DNA from: Bacteroidota bacterium | Lineage (GTDB): Bacteria; Bacteroidota; Bacteroidia; Bacteroidales; P3 | Reading direction: 5' to 3' | NCBI GenBank assembly: GCA_023415495.1 | Contig: JAEZKK010000007.1 | Span: 62,001 to 126,000 of the forward strand | Length of the DNA stretch: 64,000 bases | Shown: positions 18,054 through 27,533 of the stretch, one piece after another | Layout: each line of letters begins with the position of its first letter | Position numbering within the stretch: position 1 is the first letter of the stretch | Program-made: the position numbers and the translations under genes | The notes under the pieces: model-generated | Seen by the model: the letters and a program-made list of their open reading frames with translations, nothing else | The model's database searches: none | Told to the model about the DNA's origin: nothing

Positions 18054-18545
18054 CTAAAACAAGACTATAAATAATTCTTTAAAGAAATAATATGCAAGAA
18101 TTAGGGCTATTATAAACTTTAATAGAGTTCCTACGAAAAATCCTACAAAGCTTCCAAAGGCAGATTTCAATGCCGAAGAGAAATTCTTTCTCATAATTAA
18201 CTCTCCTATTAATGCACCAATAAAAGGCATAATTATCAAACCAAAAGGAGAAAGAAAAATTCCTATAATTAAACCTATGGTCGAGCCCCATATCCCTCCT
18301 TTACCCCCTCCAAACCTTTTTGTCCCCCATATAGGAATATAATAATCAAGTATCTGCACAATTATTACTATAATCAGCCATACTATTAGAAAGGTTGTGG
18401 AAAAGCTAACTTGGGAAGTGAAATGCAGGGCTAATAGTCCAATATAACTAAGTGGAATACCAGGCATAACAGGTAGGATACAACCCAAGAAACCTATTAT
18501 CATTAATAGGGCTCCAATTATATAAAGAATAATATCTAATGTCAT
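18054..18545 (-). CDS. DUF456 membrane protein
   Basis: A 163-residue, strongly hydrophobic protein with four to five membrane helices and glycine-rich turns (GGGKGGIWGSTIGLIIGIF; PFIGALIGEL). These are the hallmarks of DUF456 inner-membrane proteins, whose function is unknown. It is separated by 11 bases from the upstream glycosyltransferase and is convergent with the YrdC gene. Confidence 0.85.
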   Translation of the reverse strand: MTLDIILYIIGALLMIIGFLGCILPVMPGIPLSYIGLLALHFTSQVSFSTTFLIVWLIIVIIVQILDYYIPIWGTKRFGGGKGGIWGSTIGLIIGIFLSPFGLIIMPFIGALIGELIMRKNFSSALKSAFGSFVGFFVGTLLKFIIALILAYYFFKELFIVLF

Positions 18546-18556
18546 AATTCTATTAT

Positions 18557-19549
18557 TTATAATCTTGATACTAAAACTTCAATATCTATGGATTTTGCAC
18601 AAAGAAAATGTCCTTTAGGGCAAGAACTTTGACCATGAATACCACAAGGCTTGCAATCTAATTCCATTGAAGATTTTACTACCAAAGAATCATCGCTAAG
18701 TGGAGTAAAACCAAAGCCTTCTATTGTAGAGCAGAATATTGCAGTAATTGGTGCATTGACCGAAGAGGCAAAATGCAAGGGTGCTGAGTCGTTAGAGAAA
18801 TTCATCTTAGCATATTTCATCAAAGAACAGGTATCCAAGAAACTTAGTTTCCCTGCAAGGTTAAGTATATTAGGATTATAAACCTTTGATTTTATCTCTT
18901 CACATAGGGAAATATCGGATTTAGAACCAAGGAGATAAATTGCCCTATCTTTCTCTACCTTATTTAATAATTCTATCCAACCCTCCTTATGATATGTCTT
19001 GGTTTGCCAAAGTGAAGAAGGTGAAACAGTATAATATATCCCTCTTTTATATTCAGATATCTTTGCCTCATTATCAATTGTTGGATATAGCCTTGGTTTT
19101 TCTAAGCCCTTATCCTTAATATAATCCTTAATCAAAGAATAGTTTCTATCTATTTCATGAACAAACTCCTTCTCTCTTATCCTATGTTCAACCCTCTTTG
19201 TGAAAAATATAGACATTGGATTCTTTTTAAATCCTATCCTATGCTTTGCTTTTGAAAAACTTGTAATTAATCCTGATGAAAAAAACCTTTGAAGATTAAA
19301 TACATAATCATAGTTGAAAGAACGAATAAGGAAAATTGTTGAAAGGAGATTCTTATACTTATGTTGAGATTTATCCCATACGATTATCCTACCTATATAT
19401 GGATGTGAATTAAATAATCCCTCCAATGGTTTCTTAACTAATATATCTATCCTCGCCTTAGGGAAAGTCTTGTGAATTGATTCTACGAGTGAGGTTGCGA
19501 GTACAACATCTCCTATCGAGGCTGTTTGAATTACTAAGATTTTATCCAT
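18557..19549 (-). CDS. Glycosyltransferase family 9 (heptosyltransferase-like)
   Basis: A 330-residue GT9 enzyme, the family that adds heptose or related sugars to the lipopolysaccharide core. Markers are ILVIQTASIGDVVLATSL at the N-terminus (acceptor side), a Rossmann-like second half with AIYLLGSKSD and NLAGKLSFLDTCSLMKYA, then NDSAPLHFASSVNAPITAIF, and a late cysteine-rich CKPCGIHGQSSCPKGHFLC. The exact sugar cannot be read from the sequence. It has its own -7 element at 19571-19578. Confidence 0.87.
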   Translation of the reverse strand: MDKILVIQTASIGDVVLATSLVESIHKTFPKARIDILVKKPLEGLFNSHPYIGRIIVWDKSQHKYKNLLSTIFLIRSFNYDYVFNLQRFFSSGLITSFSKAKHRIGFKKNPMSIFFTKRVEHRIREKEFVHEIDRNYSLIKDYIKDKGLEKPRLYPTIDNEAKISEYKRGIYYTVSPSSLWQTKTYHKEGWIELLNKVEKDRAIYLLGSKSDISLCEEIKSKVYNPNILNLAGKLSFLDTCSLMKYAKMNFSNDSAPLHFASSVNAPITAIFCSTIEGFGFTPLSDDSLVVKSSMELDCKPCGIHGQSSCPKGHFLCAKSIDIEVLVSRL

Positions 19550-19570
19550 TCTGTTATTTAATATCTATTG

Positions 19571-19578
19571 CAAAGATA
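19571..19578 (-). promoter_or_regulatory. -7 element of the GT9 gene
   Basis: TATCTTTG on the minus strand, 22 bases before the ATG at 19549. It lies directly after the ilvE terminator. Confidence 0.4.
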
Positions 19579-19580
19579 GT

Positions 19581-19618
19581 CAAAAAAATAAAAAGCCTGA
19601 GATTTTCACCTCAAGCTC
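19581..19618 (-). terminator. Terminator of ilvE
   Basis: On the minus strand, arms AGCTTGAG and CTCAGGCT enclose GTGAAAAT, followed by TTTTTATTTTTTT. It is placed 27 bases past the ilvE stop. Confidence 0.7.
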
Positions 19619-19644
19619 TTTCAAAAACATTATGTTTAGTACTA

Positions 19645-20658
19645 TTATTCTACTATATAGTTCCAATTATGAGTATCAGGTTCGGTACCTAATTGAATTC
19701 CTTTTAATAATTCGTATAATTTCTTAGATATTGGTCCAGCTTCAGTTCCAAAATCATAAACCTTACCAGTTTCTCTATCTACTATTTGACCAATAGGAGA
19801 AATTACAGCTGCAGTTCCGCAAGCAGCTACTTCTTCAAACTCTGGTAACTCCGTTACAGGTACAGGTCTTTGCTCTACCTTTAAGCCAATATCGCTTGCA
19901 AGTGTACGTAAAGACATATTAGTAATTGAAGGAAGGATTGAGCTTGACTCTGGAGTAACGTATGTATTATTTTTAATTCCAAAGAAGTTTGCAGCTCCTA
20001 CCTCATCGATATTGCTATGTGTTTTTGGGTCAAGATAAATACAATTTGCATAACCTTCATTGTGAGCTCTTGCTCCTGAAAGAAGTGATGATGCATAGTT
20101 ACCTCCAACCTTAATCTTTCCTGTTCCAAATGGTGCAGCTCTATCTGCATCTTTTACTATTTGGAATTTTACTGGGTTGAATCCTTCTTTGAAATAAGGA
20201 CCAACAGGACCAACAAATATCATAAACAAATACTCATCAGCTGGTTTAACCCCTACTTGTGGACCAGTACCAATTAGTAATGGTCTAATATATAAAGAAG
20301 CTCCACTATCTGCTGGTGGTACAAATCTTTCATTTAGTTTTACTACCTTTGCACAAGCCTCAATAAAGAGTTCTGTAGGTACTTTTGCCATCATAATCCC
20401 TTCAGAAGAGCGTTGCATTCTCTTTGCATTCTCCTCAGGACGGAAAATTCTGATTTTATTATCACTACCTCTAAATGCCTTTAAGCCTTCAAAAGCTTCT
20501 TGACCATAGTGAAGGCAAGTTGCTGCCATATGCATTGACACTTCTTCAGAAGATGATACTTCCAATTCGCCCCATTTACCATTACGATAATAGCAACGAA
20601 CATTGTAATCTGTTTTGAAATAGCCAAAAGGTAGGCCTGACCAATTTATATCGTTCAT
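19645..20658 (-). CDS. ilvE: Branched-chain amino acid aminotransferase
   Basis: Class IV PLP-dependent transaminase that interconverts leucine, isoleucine and valine with their keto acids. The 337 residues show HYGQEAFEGLKAFRG, IFRPEENAKRM, the PLP lysine in GTGKIKVGGNYASSL, and EVAACGTAAVISPIG. The length and motifs fit the long bacterial BCAT subgroup. It is a single gene with its own terminator; a -7-like TATCTTTG lies on the minus strand at 20732-20725. Confidence 0.95.
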   Translation of the reverse strand: MNDINWSGLPFGYFKTDYNVRCYYRNGKWGELEVSSSEEVSMHMAATCLHYGQEAFEGLKAFRGSDNKIRIFRPEENAKRMQRSSEGIMMAKVPTELFIEACAKVVKLNERFVPPADSGASLYIRPLLIGTGPQVGVKPADEYLFMIFVGPVGPYFKEGFNPVKFQIVKDADRAAPFGTGKIKVGGNYASSLLSGARAHNEGYANCIYLDPKTHSNIDEVGAANFFGIKNNTYVTPESSSILPSITNMSLRTLASDIGLKVEQRPVPVTELPEFEEVAACGTAAVISPIGQIVDRETGKVYDFGTEAGPISKKLYELLKGIQLGTEPDTHNWNYIVE

Positions 20659-20755
20659 AGTTTTTTATGTGTTTATTTGTTTAAATTAATCGTTTGCAAA
20701 CATAGGTATTTTTTTTAACTTGGGCAAAGATAATATGATTTATTAACCCAAAATA

Positions 20756-21505
20756 TTAAAGAAATATCTCGTTAGGATAGCTAATACTATATAGGAATAA
20801 TCCTTTTGCCGAAACGGATCTCCCAGCCTTGTTTCTGTCCTTAGCCTCTATTATTCTTTCAAAATCCTCTACTGATATCTTTCCCAAACCTACCTCTAAT
20901 AATGTCCCTGTAATTGCTCTAACCATATTTCTCAAAAACCTATTTGCAGAAATAGTAAATACCAATAAACCATTCTCAATTTCCCATTTAGCATATAATA
21001 TCTTACAATTATTATTATTCACCTGAGTATGCAATTTTGAGAAGGAAGTGAAATCCTCGTAATTAAATAATTTACTCGCTGCCAAATTCATTTTCTCCAT
21101 ATCCAATTCTCTTGGGAAATAATACAAAAAATCGTTATTAAAAGGCTGTTTATCTTTAGCGATATAGTATTTATAAGTTCTATCTATTGCATCGAAACGG
21201 CTATGAGCATTATCCCTTACCCTAAGTATTGATTTAATATTAATATCAAAAGAAAAATATCTATTAAGTCTGAATTTTAGCTGATTAATCTCCTCATCGC
21301 TTAACTCTTTATAGTCGAAATGAGCAAAATAATCCTTAGCATGAACTCCGGTATCTGTTCTTCCACATCCCACTACCTCAATTTCCTCTTTCAAAATCAA
21401 TTTTAGCCCAGTTTCAATACTTTCCTGTACAGAAATATGATTAGGCTGAATTTGCCAACCAAAGAAATTACTACCATTATACTCCAAACGTAAGAAATAC
21501 CTCAT
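20756..21505 (-). CDS. truA: tRNA pseudouridine(38-40) synthase
   Basis: Isomerises uridines 38-40 in the tRNA anticodon arm. The 249 residues include YNGSNFFGWQIQP and the catalytic Asp51 in GCGRTDTGVHA, then NRFLRNMVRAITGTLLEVG. It is divergent from the Trk genes. A minus-strand TAATTTTG lies between its start and the repeat arrays and may be its promoter. Confidence 0.95.
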   Translation of the reverse strand: MRYFLRLEYNGSNFFGWQIQPNHISVQESIETGLKLILKEEIEVVGCGRTDTGVHAKDYFAHFDYKELSDEEINQLKFRLNRYFSFDINIKSILRVRDNAHSRFDAIDRTYKYYIAKDKQPFNNDFLYYFPRELDMEKMNLAASKLFNYEDFTSFSKLHTQVNNNNCKILYAKWEIENGLLVFTISANRFLRNMVRAITGTLLEVGLGKISVEDFERIIEAKDRNKAGRSVSAKGLFLYSISYPNEIFL

Positions 21506-21560
21506 TATACTTTATTTTTCATTGCAAAATTACAAAAAACTATTCACTCATATTACTATT

Positions 21561-21644
21561 AAATCTTGACTTCAAACTCCCAGAATCAAGAAAGAAACTA
21601 TTAGAATCTTAATACAAACTTTTCTTATTTGATTCTAATCTCAT
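21561..21644. repeat. Tandem array, 4 x 21 bases, AGAATCAA type (locus A)
   Basis: Four 21-base units start at 21561, 21582, 21603 and 21624. Units two and three begin AGAATC(A/T)(A/T); the fourth is inverted (TTTGATTCT) and the first is degenerate. It abuts the 22-base array directly. The 316-base gap between the divergent truA and trkH genes consists mainly of these two arrays. On the minus strand the last unit gives a tiny frame (21644-21609) beginning MRLESNKK. Confidence 0.65.
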
Positions 21645-21732
21645 ATAATACCATTATTTCCTTCATTTAATGCCATTATTTCCTCCATTTAATGGCATTA
21701 TATTGCAAGTATAATGGCATTATATTAAAATG
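21645..21732. repeat. Tandem palindromic array, 4 x 22 bases, AATGSCATT type (locus A)
   Basis: Cores AATACCATTAT, AATGCCATTAT, AATGGCATTAT and AATGGCATTAT start at 21647, 21669, 21691 and 21713: an exact 22-base period. The core is nearly palindromic, so units one-two and three-four read as opposite orientations. To its right on the minus strand is a GAGAA...TTCTC stem, reminiscent of the leader hairpins at 37508 and 51325. Confidence 0.85.
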
Positions 21733-21821
21733 GAATCAAAAGAGAAATAAATAAATTCTCATAACATATAAATGGAACTTGATTTATTTTGTAATTTCGC
21801 AGATTATTTAATTCTATATTA

Positions 21822-23270
21822 ATGTTTGAACGCAGGTTTTATTCCGTTGTTCGTATTTGGGGTATGCTTTTGATTTTAGAGAGCCTAATGATATTTCTTT
21901 CATTGGGCGTTGATATGCTATATGAAGCAAAGGCATTTAAACCATTATTAAATTCGGGATTAATAACCCTATCGCTTGGTCTTTTCCTTTGGGTACCAAT
22001 AAAAAAGATTGATATTTCAGTTGACCGAAAGCTTGGTTTTTTTATTGTTGCAACTGTTTGGCTAATACTTTCTGCTTTTGGTGCCCTACCCTTTTGGTTA
22101 GGTGGATATACTCCTACTTATACAGATGCATTTTTTGAAACAATATCTGGGTTTACAACTACTGGAGCTTCGATATTCCCCTCTGTAGAAATTTTGCCTA
22201 AGGGTATATTATTTTTTAGAAGTATAATTGCTTGGCTTGGTGGGATTGGAATGGTTGTAATTATGATTGCATTTATACCTTTCTTTGGTGGAAGCGGAAT
22301 GTCTTTGTTCTCAGCAGAGGTAGCTGGTCCAAGCAAATCAAAAATCACACCAAAATTAAAGCAAACCGCAAGCTTATTATTGAGAGTATATCTTATACTT
22401 ACCTTATTGGCTATACTATCATTCTATTTTGCTGGAATGAATTTATTTGACTCCATTTGTCATTCATTTTGTGCATTAGCCTCAGCAGGCTTTGGGAACT
22501 TAAATACTTCTTTTGGCAATTACTCTTCGCTTATCCAATATATATCTATAATATTTATGTTTTTTGCTGGAACAAATTTTACTCTATTTATTTTACTGAG
22601 TAGAAATGAATTTAAAAAGGTATTTAAAAATGATGAGTTAAAAGCATATTTTTGGATTATTATTGCCTTTTCAGGTATAATCACCTTAATTATTTATAAT
22701 AACGATTTAGGTCTTGAAGCAAGCTTCCGTCATTCATTGTTTCAGGTTGTAAGCATTATGACAACAACAGGATTTGTTTCATATGATTATAATCAATGGA
22801 ACATATCAGCAATTTTTTTAATTTACATTTTAATGTTTATTGGGGCTATGAGTGGATCTACCTCTGGAGGCTTAAAAGTAATTAGAGTTATTGTGTTGTT
22901 TAAAAATGCAAGAAAAATAACTTATGAAGGATTACATAAAAATGCATTCAATCCTGTTAGAATTGATTCAAAGATAATTGAAGATAAAGTTATTTTAAAT
23001 GTACTTACTGTATTCCTGCTTTTTATTATAACTTATGTTGTTTCTGTTTTCTTACTTGTTCTCTTTGGCACTACAATTTTAGAGGCATTAGGCTCAGCTA
23101 TTTCAGCTCTTTCTAATGTTGGGCCTGGATTAGGGATTAGCGGTGGTTTTGGTAATTATAGTAGCTTTTCAATTGAGTCAAAATGGATATTATCCTTCTT
23201 AATGTATGTTGGGAGATTGGAATTGATAACTGTATATGCATTGCTTTTTAGAAGTTTTTGGAGGAAATAA
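21822..23270 (+). CDS. trkH: TrkH-family potassium uptake membrane subunit, copy 1
   Basis: Membrane pore of a Trk/Ktr-type K+ uptake system. The 482 residues carry the repeated M1-P-M2 design with selectivity-loop signatures SGFTTTGAS, ASAGFGN, MTTTGFVS and SNVGPGLG. The cytoplasmic TrkA partner is not in the window. A close paralogue follows 50 bases later. It lies downstream of the locus A arrays. Confidence 0.92.
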   Translation: MFERRFYSVVRIWGMLLILESLMIFLSLGVDMLYEAKAFKPLLNSGLITLSLGLFLWVPIKKIDISVDRKLGFFIVATVWLILSAFGALPFWLGGYTPTYTDAFFETISGFTTTGASIFPSVEILPKGILFFRSIIAWLGGIGMVVIMIAFIPFFGGSGMSLFSAEVAGPSKSKITPKLKQTASLLLRVYLILTLLAILSFYFAGMNLFDSICHSFCALASAGFGNLNTSFGNYSSLIQYISIIFMFFAGTNFTLFILLSRNEFKKVFKNDELKAYFWIIIAFSGIITLIIYNNDLGLEASFRHSLFQVVSIMTTTGFVSYDYNQWNISAIFLIYILMFIGAMSGSTSGGLKVIRVIVLFKNARKITYEGLHKNAFNPVRIDSKIIEDKVILNVLTVFLLFIITYVVSVFLLVLFGTTILEALGSAISALSNVGPGLGISGGFGNYSSFSIESKWILSFLMYVGRLELITVYALLFRSFWRK

Positions 23271-23320
23271 GGTCAGTTATCCTTTTTGCTGTATATTTGC
23301 AGTAATTATTAAATGAATTA

Positions 23321-24766
23321 ATGCAAAACACACGCTTTTTCACTGTTATTAAAGTTTGGGGCATGTTATTAATTATGCTTTCTTTGCTTATGTTTTTAAG
23401 CTCTGGTATTGCATTGATTTATAAAAGCAATGATATTTTACCCTTAATTTACTCCGGAATAATAACACTTATAATTGGGATTGGGCTAAGACTATCTTCG
23501 AATAAATACCCTATCGAAATTGATAAGAGAATGGGTTTCTTTATTGTTTCTACTGTGTGGATAATTGTTTCAATATTTGGACTACTACCCTATTGGCTAA
23601 GTGGGCATTTTAGTTTTAGTGATGCTTTTTTTGAAACAATTTCTGGATTTACTACTACTGGGGCTACATGTAAGAGAAATGTTGAATTAATACCTAAAGG
23701 TCTATTATTCTATCGTTCGCTTACTAATTGGACTGGGGGAATTGGGATAGTAGTTATAGTACTTTCTGTAATTCCCTTTATTGGGAGCGGAGGAATGTCC
23801 TTATATGCTGCAGAAGTTCCAGGACCTGCAAAGAGTCGATTAAGCCCTAAGATTGGGAAAACTGGAAAAATTATTTTTAGTATTTACTTTGCACTCACTG
23901 CATTTATAGCTCTTTTACTTTGGTTAGTAAATATGGATTTTTTCGATGCAGTTTGTCATTCTTTTACAGTATTAGGCTCTGGAGGGTTTTCTACTAAAAA
24001 CGATTCAGCTGCTGCTTTTTCTCCTTTAATTCAATATGTATTGATTTTTGCTATGATTCCCTCTGGAATAAATCTAACATTATTTTATTATGCAATAAAA
24101 AAGAATTTTAAAGTAGTTAGAGACAATGAAGAGTTTAAAACATATTTAGTAATAATGTTAGTTGCAAGTATAATTACTTTCTTATTTGTTTATAATAATG
24201 AGCTTGGGATTGAAGCATCATTTCGTCATACATTATTTCAAATAGTTAGTGTTACTACTTCCACAGGATATGTTACTGCCGATTATACCCAATGGCATCA
24301 AGCTACCTTTTTCATCTTTCTTTTTTTAATGTTTACTGGAGCAATGAGCGGCTCCACAACAGGAGGTTTTAAATTAGTAAGAGTTATTCTTCTTTTCAAG
24401 AATGCAAAAAAGAAAATTCGTCAGAATCTTCATTCAAATGCTTTTATACCTGTTAGACTAAACAAAAAAGTAGTTGATGATAATATAATTAATAATGTTA
24501 GGATAATCTTCTTACTCTATATCCTGACTTTCTTTATTGGTTTAATAGGGCTTTTATTATTTGGTTTCGACCTTAGCTCTGCAATTGGTGGAAGTATTTC
24601 CTGTTTAAGCAATATGGGAATAGCTTTTGGGAGTGATGGTGGCTTTGGAAACTTCTATGAATACTCAACTCCAGTTAAGTGGTTTACAACCTTGCTTATG
24701 TATTTAGGACGTTTGGAAATGCTTACTGTATATGTTCTTTTTTTTCCAAGCTTTTGGAAGAGATAA
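23321..24766 (+). CDS. trkH: TrkH-family potassium uptake membrane subunit, copy 2
   Basis: A 481-residue paralogue of the preceding gene, colinear from end to end, with loops SGFTTTGAT, GSGGFST, TTSTGYVT and SNMGIAFG. The changed residues beside the filter glycines (GSGGF against ASAGF) suggest the two copies may differ in ion preference or conductance. TATATTTG at 23292-23299 could give it its own promoter. It is convergent with hemW, with a 13-base gap. Confidence 0.92.
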   Translation: MQNTRFFTVIKVWGMLLIMLSLLMFLSSGIALIYKSNDILPLIYSGIITLIIGIGLRLSSNKYPIEIDKRMGFFIVSTVWIIVSIFGLLPYWLSGHFSFSDAFFETISGFTTTGATCKRNVELIPKGLLFYRSLTNWTGGIGIVVIVLSVIPFIGSGGMSLYAAEVPGPAKSRLSPKIGKTGKIIFSIYFALTAFIALLLWLVNMDFFDAVCHSFTVLGSGGFSTKNDSAAAFSPLIQYVLIFAMIPSGINLTLFYYAIKKNFKVVRDNEEFKTYLVIMLVASIITFLFVYNNELGIEASFRHTLFQIVSVTTSTGYVTADYTQWHQATFFIFLFLMFTGAMSGSTTGGFKLVRVILLFKNAKKKIRQNLHSNAFIPVRLNKKVVDDNIINNVRIIFLLYILTFFIGLIGLLLFGFDLSSAIGGSISCLSNMGIAFGSDGGFGNFYEYSTPVKWFTTLLMYLGRLEMLTVYVLFFPSFWKR

Positions 24767-24779
24767 ACTCAATAAATAA

Positions 24780-25904
24780 TTATTGAATAAGGTTTATAAT
24801 TAGTTCATTATTTAATTCCAAGCCCTTTCGGGTTGGTATATAGAAACTATCTTGAATTTCCAATAATCCAGCCTCTATCATCCTCTTGGCACTCTTTCGA
24901 AATTCATTATAGACTTCATCAATAAATTTCTCTTTTATTATGCATATATCAATTCCCTTTGTTTGACGGATATTCAACATAATAAACTCATTATATTTAT
25001 CCTTATCGCTTAAATACTCTATCTCGTAATACTCCTTATTCACTAATGCCAGACTATTGCAATATAAATCCATATTAGAAACATTCCATTTCCTATTTTT
25101 ATTATTAAATGAATGAGCTGATGGACCAACACCTAAATAAGGTATTTCGTTCCAATAATTAGAATTATGTACTGACTTATAACCAGATTTTGCATAATTA
25201 GATATCTCATATTGATTAAATCCATATTCCTTTAAAAAGTCTATACATAGATTAAATTCCAATAATTGTTCCTCCTCACTTGGGATAGATAGCTTTCCTT
25301 TATCGATAAATTTATCTAATATTGTTCCCTTTTCTACACTTAGACTATAAGCCGAAATATGTTGAATATCTAATTCCACTGCTACTTTTAGATTATTCTT
25401 CCACTTTTCAATATTCATGTTAGGGAGATTATACATTAGATCTATACTAATATTAGAAAAACCTGATTCCTTAGCTAATTTCACAGCATTAATTGCTTGA
25501 TAGGAATTATGAATACGAGAGAGAGTTTTTAAATCATTATCATCAAAGCTTTGGATTCCTACACTAAGACGATTGATTGGAGTAGTAATAAGAAAATCTA
25601 AATATTCTTTAGTTAATTGTTCAGGATTAGCCTCAAAGGTTACCTCTATTAATTCATCCAAATTAAAATTCTCCTTAATTACATCAAAAATCTTAGTTAT
25701 CTCATCTTTGCTAAGTATTGACGGTGTTCCTCCTCCAAAATAAATAGTCTTAATATTATTAGGTATAAAATCCTTATTTGTTTTTAAATCCAAAATTAAG
25801 GCTTCAATAAATCTATCCTTTGTTTTCTTTGAATTTATTGAATAAAAATCGCAGTAAATACATTTTTGTTTACAAAATGGGATATGAATATAAAGTCCTG
25901 CCAT
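24780..25904 (-). CDS. hemW: Radical-SAM heme chaperone HemW
   Basis: A 374-residue radical-SAM protein with the cluster motif CKQKCIYCDF (Cys11, Cys15, Cys18, then Phe20). True oxygen-independent coproporphyrinogen oxidases (HemN) have a fourth Cys where this has Phe, so it belongs to the HemW heme-chaperone group. YFGGGTPSIL and LSVGIQSFDD are also seen. It follows the histidine kinase gene by seven bases. Confidence 0.92.
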   Translation of the reverse strand: MAGLYIHIPFCKQKCIYCDFYSINSKKTKDRFIEALILDLKTNKDFIPNNIKTIYFGGGTPSILSKDEITKIFDVIKENFNLDELIEVTFEANPEQLTKEYLDFLITTPINRLSVGIQSFDDNDLKTLSRIHNSYQAINAVKLAKESGFSNISIDLMYNLPNMNIEKWKNNLKVAVELDIQHISAYSLSVEKGTILDKFIDKGKLSIPSEEEQLLEFNLCIDFLKEYGFNQYEISNYAKSGYKSVHNSNYWNEIPYLGVGPSAHSFNNKNRKWNVSNMDLYCNSLALVNKEYYEIEYLSDKDKYNEFIMLNIRQTKGIDICIIKEKFIDEVYNEFRKSAKRMIEAGLLEIQDSFYIPTRKGLELNNELIINLIQ

Positions 25905-25911
25905 AGCCTCA

Positions 25912-27414
25912 TTAATCTAATTTTCTTAAGCATATCCTAAAAGTAGTACCTTTTGATAGTGTGGATTGTTTTACAAATATCTTGCCTTTATGATAATCTT
26001 CTATTATTCTCTTTGTAAGACTTAGACCAAGCCCCCATCCTCTTTGTTTGGTTGAATATCCTGCTTTGAAAATCTTTTTATGACAGTTCTTTGGTATTCC
26101 TTTACCAGTATCAGATATATCAATATGTATTCGTTTATTTGATTCGCTAACCTTTACTTTAAAAACACCCACTCCCTCCATTGCATCAATTGCATTCTTT
26201 GTTATATTCTCAATAGCCCATTCTAAAAGATGTTTATTTAGAGGAATAATTATTGCCTTATCTTGAGGAATCTCTATCTCAAATTTTACTTTTTTTGAAC
26301 TCCTAATCTTGAGATACTCTATTGATGAATTAATTATAGGAATTAAATCCTGCTTCTCAAGTTCTGGAATAGAGCCTATCTTTGAAAACCTTTGAGTAAT
26401 CATCTCTAAACGATTAATATCCTTTGTGATTTCAACACACATTGGCTCATTATCAGGATTTAATCGAAGGTATTCTACCCATGCAATTAAGGAGGATATT
26501 GGTGTTCCTAATTGATGTGCTGTTTCCTTACTCATCCCTGCCCAAACATAATTTTGTTCAGAGGATTTAATAGTACTAAAGAAATGATAGGCAATATATA
26601 TAATTACTAATAAAATAAGAATAAAGAATATTGGATAGTATTGAAGGGCTTTTAGAATATAAGATTTCTCGTAAAAAATTAATGCATGAGTATTATTTGG
26701 TAAAGTAATAGAAATAGGTGTATTAGAACTTGCCATTCTTTCCAAAACCTTTTTTAAATTCTTACCTTCAATATCCGATTTCAATATATTTCCAGCAGCA
26801 TAAAGCTTTGTTTTTGAAGAGTCAGAAATTATTACGGGGACTTTAACAGAGTTTTCAGTTATCTCAGTTATCAACGATGTAGTAAGATCAATAAGCATAT
26901 TATGTAAATCGGTATACACCTTTGATTCTGTATAATAGAGCTTAAAAGTCATTCCATAAACCTCATATACTAAAGGAGGATTGCGTGTAAAGTTTTTATA
27001 TAAATCCCCAACCAAGACTTTATAATCATTTGGCAAATCTACATTCTGGCTTAATTGAATATTATTGAACTCATCAGTAATTATTAGAGGTATTGTCTTA
27101 TTCTCAGAGATAAATTTATAATAAAACACTAATTCTTTATCTAAGGGTTGGGAAAGAATTAGTGTATGTGCTTCAATAAACTGCTCTACTCTTTTTCTTT
27201 CTTCTTCTTTAACCTGAAGGAAAAACTTATCAGTTTGTTCTACCAAGTTTGCTTTCCTACTTATTGCTGATGCCCAGATTTCTATATTCTTTTTTTCGTC
27301 TATCCTTAATTGATTAATTAGTAAATTAATTTGCAATAAAAAATAGCCAATAGATAAAAAAGCCAATATAAATAGCAACCATTTAAACCTTAAATTCTGG
27401 AAAATCCTTTTCAT
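25912..27414 (-). CDS. Membrane sensor histidine kinase
   Basis: A 500-residue kinase with membrane helices at about 12-33 and 258-280 flanking a periplasmic sensor domain. The phosphoacceptor is His300 in ETAHQLGTPISS; the ATP-binding domain follows with NITKNAIDAM (N box) and ISDTGKGIP, then RGWGLGLSLTKRIIEDY. There is no HAMP-like block of length and no response regulator adjacent, so it is an orphan; its partner must lie elsewhere. It is likely co-transcribed with hemW. Confidence 0.9.
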   Translation of the reverse strand: MKRIFQNLRFKWLLFILAFLSIGYFLLQINLLINQLRIDEKKNIEIWASAISRKANLVEQTDKFFLQVKEEERKRVEQFIEAHTLILSQPLDKELVFYYKFISENKTIPLIITDEFNNIQLSQNVDLPNDYKVLVGDLYKNFTRNPPLVYEVYGMTFKLYYTESKVYTDLHNMLIDLTTSLITEITENSVKVPVIISDSSKTKLYAAGNILKSDIEGKNLKKVLERMASSNTPISITLPNNTHALIFYEKSYILKALQYYPIFFILILLVIIYIAYHFFSTIKSSEQNYVWAGMSKETAHQLGTPISSLIAWVEYLRLNPDNEPMCVEITKDINRLEMITQRFSKIGSIPELEKQDLIPIINSSIEYLKIRSSKKVKFEIEIPQDKAIIIPLNKHLLEWAIENITKNAIDAMEGVGVFKVKVSESNKRIHIDISDTGKGIPKNCHKKIFKAGYSTKQRGWGLGLSLTKRIIEDYHKGKIFVKQSTLSKGTTFRICLRKLD

Positions 27415-27470
27415 AATCTATAAGCAAAGATACATAAGTTCGAGCAAAAAACGTTTATTTAATTGTTTTA

Positions 27471-27501
27471 TTTGTTAGGAATTGTTTTTTGTTGTAACTT
27501 T
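27471..27501 (+). promoter_or_regulatory. Promoter of the DUF6913-dapA genes
   Basis: TTTG (27471-27474), 19 bases, then TAACTTTA (27494-27501), which fits the Bacteroidota promoter at the expected spacing. It lies 33 bases before the ATG. Confidence 0.5.
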
Positions 27502-27533
27502 ACACTCTCAAACTAAAAAATTTCGATGAACAA

